Shown here piece by piece: positions 35,121 through 46,644 of a DNA stretch of 64,000 nt (positions within the stretch are counted from its first letter, which is position 1; the number at the start of each line of letters is the position of its first letter). Under the pieces are notes generated by a model. It ran no database searches and was not told where the DNA came from. It saw only the letters and a program-made list of their open reading frames with translations. Origin of the DNA: Apium graveolens (taxonomy: Eukaryota > Streptophyta > Magnoliopsida > Apiales > Apiaceae); assembly GCF_009905375.1 (NCBI RefSeq), contig NC_133650.1:144344476-144408475 (forward strand). The letters run 5' to 3'. The position numbers were made by a program, and so were the translations under genes.

Positions 35121-37988
35121 ATAAGCACACATCCTAATCCTTTATGCGACGCGTCACTATATATCACAAAATCTCCTTTTCTGTCCGGTAATGCCAATAC
35201 CGGAGCCGTTATCAACCTTTTCTTTAATTCCTGAAAACTGTTCTCGCATTTCTCCGTCCATTCAAACTTCTCTGTCTTACGAGTAAGTCGTGTCAAAGGG
35301 GCTGCGATCTTCGCAAAGTCCTGTACAAATCTACGATAGTAGTCGGCCAATCCTATAAAACTCCTTACCTCTGTGGGTGTGGTTGGCCTTTCCCAATTTG
35401 AGACCGCCTCTATCTTGGAGGGGTCGACCAATACTCCTTCTTTATTGATCACATGTCCTAAAAACTGTACTTCATTCCGCCAGAATTCACACTTCGAGAA
35501 TTTGGCATATAACTGTTCCTCTCTGAGTATTCGTAGAGCTATCCTCAAATGCTTTGCATGTTCTGTCTCAGTCCTTGAGTAGATCAAAATATCATCGATA
35601 AAAACTATCACACATTTGTCCAAGTACTTCTTAAATACTCTATTCATTAAATCCATGAAAGCCGTTGGGGCGTTGGTTAATCCAAAGGACATTACCAAGA
35701 ACTCATAATGCCCATACCTGGTACGGAACGCTGTCTTGGAAATATCTTCGGGTTTAATCTTTAGTTGGTGATATCCAGTTCTCAGGTCGATCTTGGAAAA
35801 ATAAACAGCATCCTTTAGCTGGTCGAACAGATCATCTATTCTAGGTAATGGATACCTGTTCTTTATGATTAGCTTGTTCAACTCTCGATAGTCTATGCAC
35901 AGCCTCATGCTCCCATCTTTCTTCTTAACAAATAAAACTGGTGCTCCCCACGGAGACACACTGGGTCTTATCATACCCTTATCCAAGAGTTCCTGCAATT
36001 GGATAGCTAATTCCTTCATTTCTAACGGGGCTAATCGGTTAGGTGCTTTTGAAACTGGCGCCGTCCCTGGGGCCAACTCAATAGCAAATTCAATCACTCT
36101 ATCGGGTGGTAATCCCGGAAGGTCTTGTGGGAATACATCTTCAAATTCGTTGATTACTGGAATATCTTGTAAGTTAGGCACCTCCTTCTGCGTGTCCACC
36201 ACATAGGCTAGGTAGGCCTCACTTCCTTTTCGTAGCATCCTTCTGGCCTGGGCCATAGTCAAAAATTTCTGCGTCTGCCTCTTTCCTCTAAATATAACTT
36301 CCTTCTTCCCTGGGATATTTAGCTTAACTTTCTTCCCTTTACAGTCTATCTGAGCATCATTGCTAGATAGCCAGTCCATTCCCAAAATTACATCAAACTC
36401 CCCTAATTTAAAAGGAATCAGATCAACACTAAAAGATTGCTCCCCTATGCCTATCTCACAGGCGGGGTGAATCTGGTTAACAGGAATAATTTCATGATTG
36501 GCTATTTCTACTTGCAAGGGTTCTATCAAGGGTTCAGCCTTAAGTCTTAACTTATGCGTAAAGTCCTTTGATATAAAAGATTTAGTTGCTCCCGAATCAA
36601 ATAAAACATTTGCACTGACTGAATTTAGAGAAAGGGTACCTGCTATCACATCTGAATCTTTCATAGCATCCTGGACTGTCATGTTGAAAGTCCTCGCAGT
36701 AGGTGGCTTATTAGAAGCAGCCCTGCTTGCTCCCGAAGCTGCTGGTTTGTTCATTGGGCATTCCCTCTTCCAATGACCTGGGCGTCCACACTGATGACAA
36801 GTGGTGGTTGGAATGACGGCAGGGGTTGATGATGGGCACTTAGTTGAATAGTGTCCTTCCCGACCGCACTTAAAGCAGGTTACTGGCTTTCCTTTACACT
36901 CCCCAGTGTGATTCCTTCCACATATGTTACAGGCTGGCAATGGGGGTCGAGACTGGTTGGAATAGGACATTCTTGACTTCTGGCCGCCCTGGCTCACGCT
37001 CACACTCATTGGCCGCTTAAACTCAGTGTTCCTTCCTGGTAGGGACACTGCTCCTCGATTAAATCTAGTTGGGAAGCTCCTTCCTGCGGAACCTCCACCC
37101 ATGCTCATACTTTTCCTCTTTATTCCTTTCTTCTCTCTTTCCTTCTGCATCTGTTCACTTCCGACTTCTACAATCGTTGCCTTTTGCACCAGAGTGGCAT
37201 AGTCCGTAAGCTCAAGGATTGCCACCCTATTCTGAATCCACGGTTTCAGTCCCTGCTGAAACCTCCTAGCTTTCTTTTCCTCGGTGCTCACAAACTCCGG
37301 CACAAACCTTGATAACTCAGTAAATTTCGCTTTGTACTCTGCTACAGATAAGTTATTCTGCTTTAGCTCCAAGAACTTGAGCTCCATCTGGTTTTCCATA
37401 AACCTCGGGAAATACTTTCCCAGAAACAACTGACTAAGTCTCTCCCAGGTTATAATAGCATTTGTCTCCATGTTTTTCTTGGCTTCCCACCAGTAGTTAG
37501 CTTCTCCTTTCAGAAGGTAGGTAGCAAATACAGTCTTCTGTGCCTCATCGGTACTCAAAATCTCAAAAGATTTCTCCATTTCCTTTAACCATGCCCTTGC
37601 CTCAACTGGGTCGGCTGATCCGTGGAACTCAGGGGGCTTAAGGGACTTAAAATCCCTGAAAGAGTTTGCCACAGTATTGTTATTTCCTTGAGGGGGTGGG
37701 TTGGGTTGACGTTCCAAATTTTGCCTTAGGAGTTGCATGAACTGGCCCATGGGATCCATGCCCGGGTTTGGTACCGGTTGCTCAACCTCAGTTTCTCCTT
37801 CTTCAGCCTCTATCTCAAATCCCTCAACATCATATGTTTCCTCTTCCTCTTCATACAGGGAGTCATCCTATTCCACATAATCCTCATCTTCCTCTTCACT
37901 GTGTTCCTGGTTCCTATCATACTGGTTATGGCTTCCCTGGTCCTCAGATCCAGGGTTCGCCCTAGTTCCAATCTTTCTTGGCGGCATG
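35121..37988 (-). pseudogene. gag-pol: gag, protease and RT of the Tekay element (5' half, broken)
   Basis: Best start is ATG at 37988 (MPPRKIG). A TAG at 37870-37868 interrupts the acidic N-terminus, after which the frame is open from an internal ATG at 37759. The gag domain ([32 protein letters not shown]) is followed by a [12 protein letters not shown] segment and two CCHC knuckles ([28 protein letters not shown]). Protease has [13 protein letters not shown] has [24 protein letters not shown] and [11 protein letters not shown]; the start of RNase H has [18 protein letters not shown]. The Athila element cuts the frame at 35120; pol continues at 23905. Confidence 0.92.
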
Positions 37989-38523
37989 ATTCTGATAATA
38001 AAAAAAATTATTGGGAAATTCAACGTTAGGTCACAATCATATACAACATTGTGCCTTGCACAGCTTCATAATGGGGAGAACGTATATCGCAATTCTATTA
38101 TTTTAAGAAAGTTCTAATACGAAGTACAGTAATAATAATGATAAAAACAGTGACCTCGTCACTAATGAACTGAACCGAAGGAAACAAATATATACATAAT
38201 GCGAGAAATACATAGTTTGATCTGGTCAAAAGTACAACAGTGCTACAGTCATCTGTCCCAAAAGTGATACACAAGAGTCTATCTGTCTAGTCAGAAAAAG
38301 GGATGCTATATACAAGTCAACTATCCCGGAAAATTGGCTCTTACTAAGGCCTCGGCTAACTAGACAACTAGACTATTCCATCATCAATCCTGAATCATAC
38401 ACCGGAGCGGGTCAGCTCCCATACCCTTTCCATCGCACGACGGAAGATATAGTCGGCCTGCCGCCTGGAGATCCTACCATGCCTGTCCCCCTGGAGCGAT
38501 CTGAGCCTCGCTCGGGATGTGAG

Positions 38524-39108
38524 CTATATCCCCGTAAGCTCCCTCCTCAAGGATCGGGGTATAGAAGCCCTAGTCTCATAAGCTCGGGTACGCCTACCCG
38601 CCCTCTCCGCATCCAACTCCCTCCTGGCCTCATCCAGTCGGGCCTCGGCAACAGCCACTCGGGTCCTCAGAACATCCTGAACATATCCATGAGCTAACGA
38701 AGACTGCCTGTGGGCAGGGTCAAGAGGTGGTGAATCCGGAGCCGCTGAGGGTGCCTCTTCGGTCTGCCTAGGCTCGGAAGTATGGGTCTCTGAGCTGTCA
38801 TCATCGGGAATCCAGGATAGTGGTGGAGGGGTAGGGGCTCTGACCACCGGAAGTGTGGGTAATGGGGTACCAGCATACACTACCATAGGTCCAACACGCT
38901 CCTCAGCTACTGGGACCTCATCCGGGTCCTCCTCATCTGGAATAGCAATAACCTCTGTCTCTGACTCCTCTGAGGGGTCCTCCTCATCTGAAATAGCAAT
39001 AACCTCCGTCTCTGACTCCTCTGAGGGGTCCTCCTCATCCTCCTCCATGTCAGGCTCCTCCTGATCCTCAACATCTAGCAGTGCCTCATCATGCTCACGC
39101 TCGAACAT
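38524..39108 (-). CDS. Leader ORF of the Tekay element, unknown function
   Basis: 194 open codons between the primer site and gag. The N-terminal half is very acidic, with a direct repeat of EDPSEESETEVIAI followed by S/P-DEE. The middle is Pro-rich, and the C-terminal third is Arg/Ala/Glu-rich and probably helical (TRVAVAEARLDEARRELDAE). The frame is open upstream of the ATG for at least eight codons, beginning after an ATGTGTAG that could be a splice acceptor. I do not recognise a family. It is intact although gag-pol is not. It could be a real accessory protein or an open leader kept by chance. Confidence 0.5.
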   Translation of the reverse strand: MFEREHDEALLDVEDQEEPDMEEDEEDPSEESETEVIAISDEEDPSEESETEVIAIPDEEDPDEVPVAEERVGPMVVYAGTPLPTLPVVRAPTPPPLSWIPDDDSSETHTSEPRQTEEAPSAAPDSPPLDPAHRQSSLAHGYVQDVLRTRVAVAEARLDEARRELDAERAGRRTRAYETRASIPRSLRRELTGI

Positions 39109-39303
39109 CTCAGGGTCCTCTAACTCAAGCGCCTACACATTAAACGAGCTAAGTTACTATCATGCTACTTATAAGGGTTCCCGTAAGGGTTTTAACTGTC
39201 AGCACTACTTTAAGTAGTCCGACCATGAACTTGGCAAGAGTTCTTACTATCTTTGTGAGTTTGTTATTATATCGACGCATCATCTCTGAGGTTTATAACG
39301 CTT

Positions 39304-39316
39304 GGCTCTGATACCA
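39304..39316 (-). other. Primer binding site of the Tekay element (initiator Met tRNA)
   Basis: The minus strand reads TGGTATCAGAGCC, four bases inside the LTR edge. Confidence 0.92.
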
Positions 39317-39320
39317 TTTC

Positions 39321-41093
39321 TGTAACACCCCCAGATCCGGGGTCGGGGATCCGGGTCATCACGGTCTTTCTTTCCACAATATCACTTCACTTAATTAATA
39401 ATAAATAACCTTATGCTGTGACCCCACACTAACACACACCACAACCCGTTATAGTCTCAGAGATGAATTTGAAATAAGTACAAGTCTTTGAATCCACAAT
39501 TTAAAAGTTATTACAACCCAAAATGATTACTTGATAATTTACAGTTAATTGCCATTATCTGCCACAAGTTATAATTATACATAATTGATTCTCAAAAGTA
39601 GATGGTCTGATCTACAATAGATCTACCTCTGCAGCTATAGCAGCTACAACATCATCGGGAAGACGCGGGACGCTTCCCACGCGCTTGCGCTGGGTCTGCT
39701 GGAGTCTGGCCATCTTTCCTAACTATTGTTGTGCGATGAAGAAATAAAGCAAGAGTGAGCCTTACAGCTCGCAAGATAATATATAGTGATAACAATAATA
39801 TAAGTATCTAAATGGATACTTACTAGAATCTTTTATTATACGTAAGATAATTACTTACTAGATATAAGTAAAAACAAGGGATGAAGTTACCAAATACTTC
39901 ACTACACTTATATCATTTATAAAGCTACTTGAACTACCACTGTTCAAAGTATAATGAGCTTTCAACAGTTCATCACATAGATGAGACTACCAGACAAGAT
40001 TTGAATAGATTAAACCTTTGAAATATTATTAAAGGAAATGAAGTTATGATATACTTCATTAAGTTCTGATATATATATATATCCACATATACATCTTCTT
40101 TATACATTTCCTGAAAACCTCTGTCATGTAAAGTATGAACAGAGTTTGAAACATCCAATAAATTTTGGGAAAGGAAAAGAATTTTGGCATAAACCAGGTA
40201 TCTCGCTGATCAGGCAAAGATACCAATAAGTAACCTTTTCTACTAGTAGATGGACGAATTCCCCACTGGTCATCACCCTGGTCGTAATAGGACCTTATGC
40301 TGGACTGCCACTCAGCCACATATGCATTTGATGGACTCCCACTGAGCCACTTACACTATCATGGACGCCCACTGAGCCCATGTTGCTTATGCCGACTCAA
40401 TAGATGGACTTACTTCCCGAACGTTGGGTAAGTAATCAATTCATTTACCAAAACTGCAACCTTGTTGCGAATATAAAATACACCACAGAGCCGGATCCCT
40501 CAGGTTTTGAGCGAGTATTTAAATCCCCTTAAAAAGGAAGATCTTAAATATAAAAATGAGTTTTGGGATCCGCTCTAACTTTTAAAAATCATTTTGAAGA
40601 CTCGAAAACACTTTAAAGAGTGTTTGGAGTAAAGCTGATTTAATGAAGTAAATCAGTCCCCAGTATATTTAGAAAATGTCTGAATATTATTATTTAAATA
40701 ATATTCCCAAAAAGAATAATCTTTATAAAAATAATTGAAGTAGAAGTATTAAAACTTATACTTGAAACGGGTATTAAATAACCAAAGATATACTTATACG
40801 AAAGTACTATCTTTATTTGAATAATCAAAAATAAGTTTGATTATCGACACCTTATTCTTTAATACAATAAAGAATATTAATAAGTAATAAGCGGAGTCAT
40901 AATACCTCGAATGAATATTATAAATAATATTCATAAAATAAAGGAGTCATACATCCTCAAATGAATATCCAAGTAATATCCAATAATAATATAAAAGAGT
41001 CATAAGCCCTCGAATAATATTCAAATAATATTCATAAAATAAAATAAAGTTATCGAATAAACCTTATTCGATTTATAGTTTTGAAAACTATGA

Positions 41094-41145
<52 letters not shown>

Positions 41146-43219
41146 GGAATCTACTCGGGATCCTCGACTCCCGGTTTTAGAAAATGTTTTCACCTTTGGG
41201 TCCCTATACTAAGGGTATATGCAAATTACCGCTATTCTCTAGCATAGGTATTATCAACTGAATCAACAATTATATATGGCAAGAATACGAAACAGGCATG
41301 CATATGTACCATATAACATGCTACAATATATCGCAAGGATCTGCTATAACAAATATGCATTTAACGCAAGATCATGCATATATACAAATACATCACAACA
41401 ACAGTTATAACGGGTAGAAAACTTGCCTGAGCGACTTGGGGTGATAAAAGGCTCGGGACGAGTTTGGTAACCTATAAACAACAAGTAAGTTGGAATTAAA
41501 CCAAAGTCACTTGTAAATCTATACTTTAACTAACTTAGACTCTAACGCTTGTTTTGCGCTTACTGATTCGCTTAAGTCACTCGGGTACCCTCGGCTCCAC
41601 CATTTTTGATAATTTAACCTTTACGAGTTTTAAGGCGATTCCTTCGCGAGTGTCTTACCAACTGCCTAACACACTTACCATAAATGTTTCATACATTAAT
41701 TAACCCTTTTTGGTCTTTAACCTATGTTTCAAAGTAAGGCGATGGGAAAAGTTTCGTTCGCGAAACGCCGTTACTTGAAACAGTCGTTTCTCCTAAACCG
41801 TGCATCGGAATCGAACGAACTACATATCAAAACGAAGCTCGTAACACGAACTATCTAAACATGGCAATGGTCAAAATCTAGCAGGGGGTTCTCGGGTCCT
41901 AATGTTATGCACAAAAACAGTCTAAAGAAAATCGGACGTTACGACGGCTATGTTTACGCGATTTCCCAATTTAAAACCATTCAAAACAAACCCAATTCAA
42001 CCTCAATCCAACATTCAACCAACATCCATCCTTATCACATCATAACAACCCCAACCAATTCAATTTTAACATTCATACTTATGCCTAAGCTTGAATTTAA
42101 CTATACTACATTCTTTTAACCAAAACAACAAGATTTACCAATCCGATTCAATACCATTTCAATCCCAAACTCTAAATCACAAACATCAAGCTACAATATC
42201 ACCCTACTAATCAAAATCATCTTATAATACATAGGAATCTAGGGTTTGGAGATGATATACCTTCCTTGAAGTGGTGGGAGGAGCTAGGAAGCCTTAAGAA
42301 GCTTTGAGAAGTCTTAGGAATGCTTGGATCTTCAAGGAAATCAAGAAAAATTTCAAGTTAAAAACTTGAAAACACTATTCATTGTCTTCTTCTTTGATTA
42401 AATGAAGAAGATTGAGAAGGAATTGATGGCTTAAACTCATGATATAGCCCTAACTAAACATAAGGATGATTAGGGAATTAACTCACCAATTTAGGAGGCT
42501 TGGATCTTGAGTTTTGAATTTCTTGCCCTTTAAAATGATAAAAAGCCGAGAGCAAAAGATGAACAATGCCTTGGTTTCTTTTTGATTTTGATGAAGAATG
42601 AATTTTTTTGGCTTGGTTGATTTGTTTTTGTGTTTGATTTAGTTAATTACCTTGTTGCCCTTGATTTTGTGTGGTTAAAAAGCCACCACATCTCCTTCCT
42701 TCCCATGTCATGCCCATGTCATGTGGTGATGTCATCCTTCCCTCCTTGTCCTCTTCTCATTGGTTGGGTGACATCACTCTCTCTAATCCCTTTGATTAAC
42801 TTCCTAATTGTTTGCCTAATGACCGCTGATCTGTTATACGGTTCGCTTAACTTTCGTTCTCGTTTATCGTTTGAAGGATCATACCCGGGATCTTATTACT
42901 TAGGTTCCCTTAACCTTTCTCAATACATTATATTCCTTTTTATGATCCTCTATTATAATCCTTTAATTTAAATCCTTTTTATCCTGTTACCTTATACTCA
43001 ATTCTTTCCGCATCTAGGGTATTTCCGGGAAAAACCAAAGTGTTCGGAATTGGATTCTGACGATCTTTACATACACTCATATACCGTATAGAGTACTAAT
43101 AAAATCTCAGAATATCCATAATAGAACCCCTACATAGTGTGGCATGAAAAGTTTTCTCATTCAGCTAAAACATTATTCACAAGGGTTACAAAAAGTTGAA
43201 AATTTTGGGGGTTATTATA
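39321..43219 (-). repeat. 5' LTR of the Tekay element
   Basis: Near-identical to 18130-22034. Its right terminal bases are TTATA instead of TTACA, a single change at the terminal dinucleotide. It includes a TA run at 41095-41144 that differs in length from the other LTR. Followed by the GTTAA duplication (43220-43224). Confidence 0.93.
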
Positions 43220-43224
43220 GTTAA

Positions 43225-44399
43225 GATGAAGGTTGGCTATGGCACAAGAAGCTGTCCCATCTAAACTTCAAGACCATGAATAAGCTAGTCAATAAAGAAT
43301 TGGTTAAAGGTATTCCTCAAGTGGAGTTTTCAAAGGATGGATTGTGTGATGTCTGCTAGAAAGGAAAATACATTAAAGCATCATTCAAAAAGAAGCTTGA
43401 TTCAATAATGGAAGAACCTTTGCAACTATTGCACATGGATTTGTTTGGACCAATCAATGTGTTGTCCATCTCAAGGAAAAGATATTTCCTAGTAATTGTA
43501 GATTATTTATCAAAGTTCTCTTGGACATATTTTCTAAAATCCAAAGATGAAGCTACTGAAATCATCATCAATCACATAAGGCAAGTCAACAATCATCCTG
43601 ATTTCAAAGTAAGAAGAATCAGGAGTGATAATGGAACTGAGTTCAAGAATTCCGTGATGAGATTATTTTGTGAAGAGAACGGGATTATGCATGAGTTTTC
43701 TGCAGCTAGAACTCCACAAAAAATGGAGTGGTGGAAAGGAAAAACAGGTCTCTTATTGAAGCTGCAAGGACAATGCTAGAAGAATCAAATTTACCAACAT
43801 ATTTTTGGGCTGAAGCTGTGAATACTGCATGCTACACTTTGAATATTTCTTTGGTCAATAAAGCAAAATTCATGTCACCCTACCAATTGTTCAAGAATAG
43901 GAAGCTAACTCTAAATTTTCTTCATGTCTTTGGATGTAAATGCTACATTCTAAGGAATTAAACTGAACAGTATGTAAAGTTTGATGCTAAAGAAGATGGA
44001 GGAATATTTGTTGGATATGTTGTTGGAAAAGCATATAGAGTCTACAATCTTAGAATAAACATTGTTATGGAATCTGTACATGTTGTGTTTGAAGATAAGA
44101 AGATTGAAGGACTAAAAGATGAAGGTTTCCATGATAGCCTCAAATTTGACAATGTTGAGATAATATGTGATGACAGTGATGATGATAGTGAGCAAGAAAT
44201 AGTGGTTAAGGATAATGCAGAAAAGTCAATCTCCAATGATGCACAAAATTCAGCATCAGTCGAGGTACAAAATGCATCATCCGTCAGAAGACAATCAGCT
44301 TCATCCGTCGAGATACAAAATGCATCATCCATCGGAACAATCAGAGAAGCTGAGAGTCAAAATAGATCACTTACAGAAAGAACCCCTTCTTCAAATTAA
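43225..44399 (+). pseudogene. pol: Integrase of SV2 pol (resumes after the nested insertion)
   Basis: Continues directly from the protease end at 18129. It has the pre-integrase block (LWHKKLSHLNFK, CDVC followed by a TAG), HMDLFGP, RSDNGTEF and, after a small deletion that shifts the frame near 43720, the ERKN segment, MSPYQLFKN, HVFGCKCYILRN and the linker. Stops also lie near 43360 and 43960. The catalytic Asp, Asp and Glu are present but spread over two frames. Confidence 0.88.
44258..44335. repeat. ATCCGTCGA motif cluster in the integrase-RT linker of SV2
   Basis: Four copies (TCAGTCGAGG, TCATCCGTCAGAAG, TCATCCGTCGAGAT, TCATCCATCGGAAC) in the Ser-Ser-Val frame, matching the SV1 cluster 5993-6105. 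Confidence 0.8.
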
Positions 44400-44559
44400 A
44401 GATCCACAAACTCAGGGGGGTTTTCTTCTAATCAAAACTCAGTCACACATCAAGACAATAATGAGGCCTCTTCATTTAGAGCTAATCTACCACAACTGAG
44501 AAAATGGACAAGAGATCACCCTTTTGAACTCATCATTGGTGATGTTTCTTCTAGAGTTC

Positions 44560-45390
44560 AAACAAGAAAAGCAACTCAAGAAGAATGTCTGTATAGCAGC
44601 TTTCTCTCAAAGGAAGAAGCAAAGAAAGTATTAGAAGCTCTATTGGATCCTGATTGGGTTTTAGCTATGTAGGAAGAGCTAAACCAATTTGAAAGGAACA
44701 AGGTATGGAAGTTGGTACCCAAGCCTAAAGAAAAGTATCCAATTGACCCCAAGTGGGTATTCAGAAACAAGATGTATAAAAATGGCATAGTTGTCAGGAA
44801 CAAAGCTAGATTGGTTGTTAAGGGCTACTGTCAATAAGAAGAAATAAATTTTGATGAAACTTTTGCTCTTGTGCAAGACTTTAAGCCATCAGAATTTTCT
44901 TAGCCTATGCAACCCATGCCAATTTCAAAGTCTATCAAATGGATGTCAAAAGTGCCTTTCTAAATGGAGATTTGGAGGAGGAAGTCCATGTCAGTCAACC
45001 TCCTTGTTTTGAAGATCCAAATTTTCCATAATATGTCTACTATCTTTTGAAAGCGCTTTATGAATTGAAGCAAGCACCTAGAGCCTGGTATGATACTTTG
45101 TCAAAGTTTCTCTTAGAAAATCACTTCACAAGAGGTACTGTTGACAAAACTTTATTTTTCAGAAATGTTTATGCTCTAGCATACTTGTTCAAATTTATGT
45201 AGATGATATTATATTTGGCTTTATAGATGAAAAACTTTGCAAAAAGTTTGCCAAATTGATGCAAAGTAAGTATGAAATGAGCATGATGGGAGAACTAACT
45301 TACTTTCTTGGTTTACAAGTTAAGCAAGTTAGTGATGGAATATTCATTAGTCAAACCAAATATATTTATGATCTTTAAAAGAAGTTTGAT
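44560..45390 (+). pseudogene. pol: Reverse transcriptase of SV2 pol (broken)
   Basis: Copia RT blocks are recognisable ([63 protein letters not shown]) but lie in several frames with many stops (for example near 44672, 44836, 44900, 45030 and 45200). The segment equivalent to YVDD is at about 45190-45215 but the frame is lost. Confidence 0.85.
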
Positions 45391-45393
45391 CTA

Positions 45394-46140
45394 ATGGATT
45401 GTACATCTGCAAAAACTCCCATGGCCACTACAACTAAACTTGAATTAAACTCTGCTGAAAAGTCTGTGGATATTTCAAGCTATAGAGGCATGATTGGCTC
45501 ACTCTTGTACTTAACAGCTAGTAGGACAGATATAATGTTTGCTACTTGTCTTTGTGCTAGATTTCAGGCTGATCCTAGAGAATCTCATTTAATAGTTATT
45601 AAGAGAATTTTCAGATATCTCAAGGGTACACCAAATCTTGGCATTTGGAACCCTAGAGATTCTGGTTTTGATCTAACTGGTTATTAAGATGCAGATTATG
45701 CAGGTTGTAAAATTGATAGAAAAAGTACCACAGGAACCTGTCAATTTTTAGGAAAAAAGCTGGTATCTTGGTTCAGTAAAAAGCAAAATTCAGTTTCTAC
45801 TTCTACAGCTGAAGCTGAAATATTGTTGCCGGTAGTTGCTATGCACAGATTTTATGGATGAAAAAACCAATTGTTGTACTATGGTCTATAAGTGGATAAT
45901 ATTCCTATTTTCTGTGACAACACAAGTACAATTGCTATTACTGAAAATCCAGTACAGCATTCAAGAACAAAGCACATAGACATCAAGTACCACTTCATTA
46001 GAGAACATGTAATAAATGATACTGTGAAACTTCATTTTGTTCCAAGTGAGAAGCAACTTGCAGATATATTTACCAAGCCACTTGATGAATCCACATTCAC
46101 TAGGTTGGTAAGTGAGTTAGGTATGCTTAATTATTCTTAA
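45394..46140 (+). pseudogene. pol: RNase H of SV2 pol (broken)
   Basis: YLTASRTDIMFATCLCARFQ, RYLKGTPNLGIW, then a TAA at 45685-45687 inside the ADYAGC block. RKSTTGTCQFLG follows, then a frame change near 45820, FCDNTSTIAI, HIDIKYHFIREHV and the pol end DIFTKPLDESTFTRLVSELGM with stop at 46140. Confidence 0.88.
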
Positions 46141-46227
46141 ATCATTTTTTATTATTTTGCAAGTTGAAATGCAGCCAAAAACTTAATTGATTTTTCTGTT
46201 TTGGATGAAAATTCGACTAAGTCAAAA

Positions 46228-46436
46228 TCTACATCTCGACGGATGTTTATTATCCATCGAGTTTGATCATCCGTCAAAATAGAATAGCCTGGTAAAAATC
46301 AATTACTTTTCTGGATTATTTTAAACCCGACGGATAATTACTTTATTCTCATCCGTCGAATTTTCTACATCTTAGCCGTTAAAGTTCTGAACATCGGATT
46401 TACTTACAGTCCGTAAGTATATCACGACGGATAATT
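46228..46436. repeat. ATCCGTCGA motif cluster before SV2 ORF3
   Basis: About seven copies in both orientations (TCTCGACGGATG, TTATCCATCGAG, TCATCCGTCAAA, CCCGACGGATAA, TCATCCGTCGAA, CACGACGGATAA). They occupy the gap between RNase H and ORF3, as in SV1. Confidence 0.88.
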
Positions 46437-46526
46437 GACAGAATTTTGACAGTTTTTTTTACTTTTAAAACGGCTATTTCGGGCAATTTTCATTGGGTCT
46501 TTAATTTTTATCCCATTTTTTTAGAA

Positions 46527-46535
46527 TATATAAAA
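46527..46535 (+). promoter_or_regulatory. Candidate internal TATA box upstream of SV2 ORF3
   Basis: TATATAAAA, 118 bp upstream of the ORF3 start position (46645) and about 90 bp downstream of the motif cluster; matches the SV1 arrangement. Confidence 0.5.
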
Positions 46536-46644
46536 TCCTTATTCCAAGTTCATTTTAGCTTTTATCTCTCTTTATTGTAATTAATTGTTCTCTTCTTCCT
46601 CAAAGCAAAACCCCCTTTCTTTCTGTAATTTTCCTTGCTTAACA

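Larger units (their letters stand above)
18130..43219 (-). mobile_element. Tekay-type Gypsy chromovirus nested in SV2
   Basis: LTRs of 3905 bp (18130-22034) and 3899 bp (39321-43219) with ends TGTAACACC and GGTTATTACA. On the minus strand the order is primer site, leader ORF, gag, protease, RT, RNase H, integrase, chromodomain-like tail, polypurine tract. RT before integrase defines Ty3/gypsy. The chromodomain-like end (RVLWQNHNVEESTWELE) and long LTRs point to the Tekay (Del) clade. The 5-bp duplication GTTAA flanks it. It is interrupted in RNase H by the Athila element (23911-35115). The two LTRs differ at only a few tens of sites by eye, so it is younger than SV2. Confidence 0.93.
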
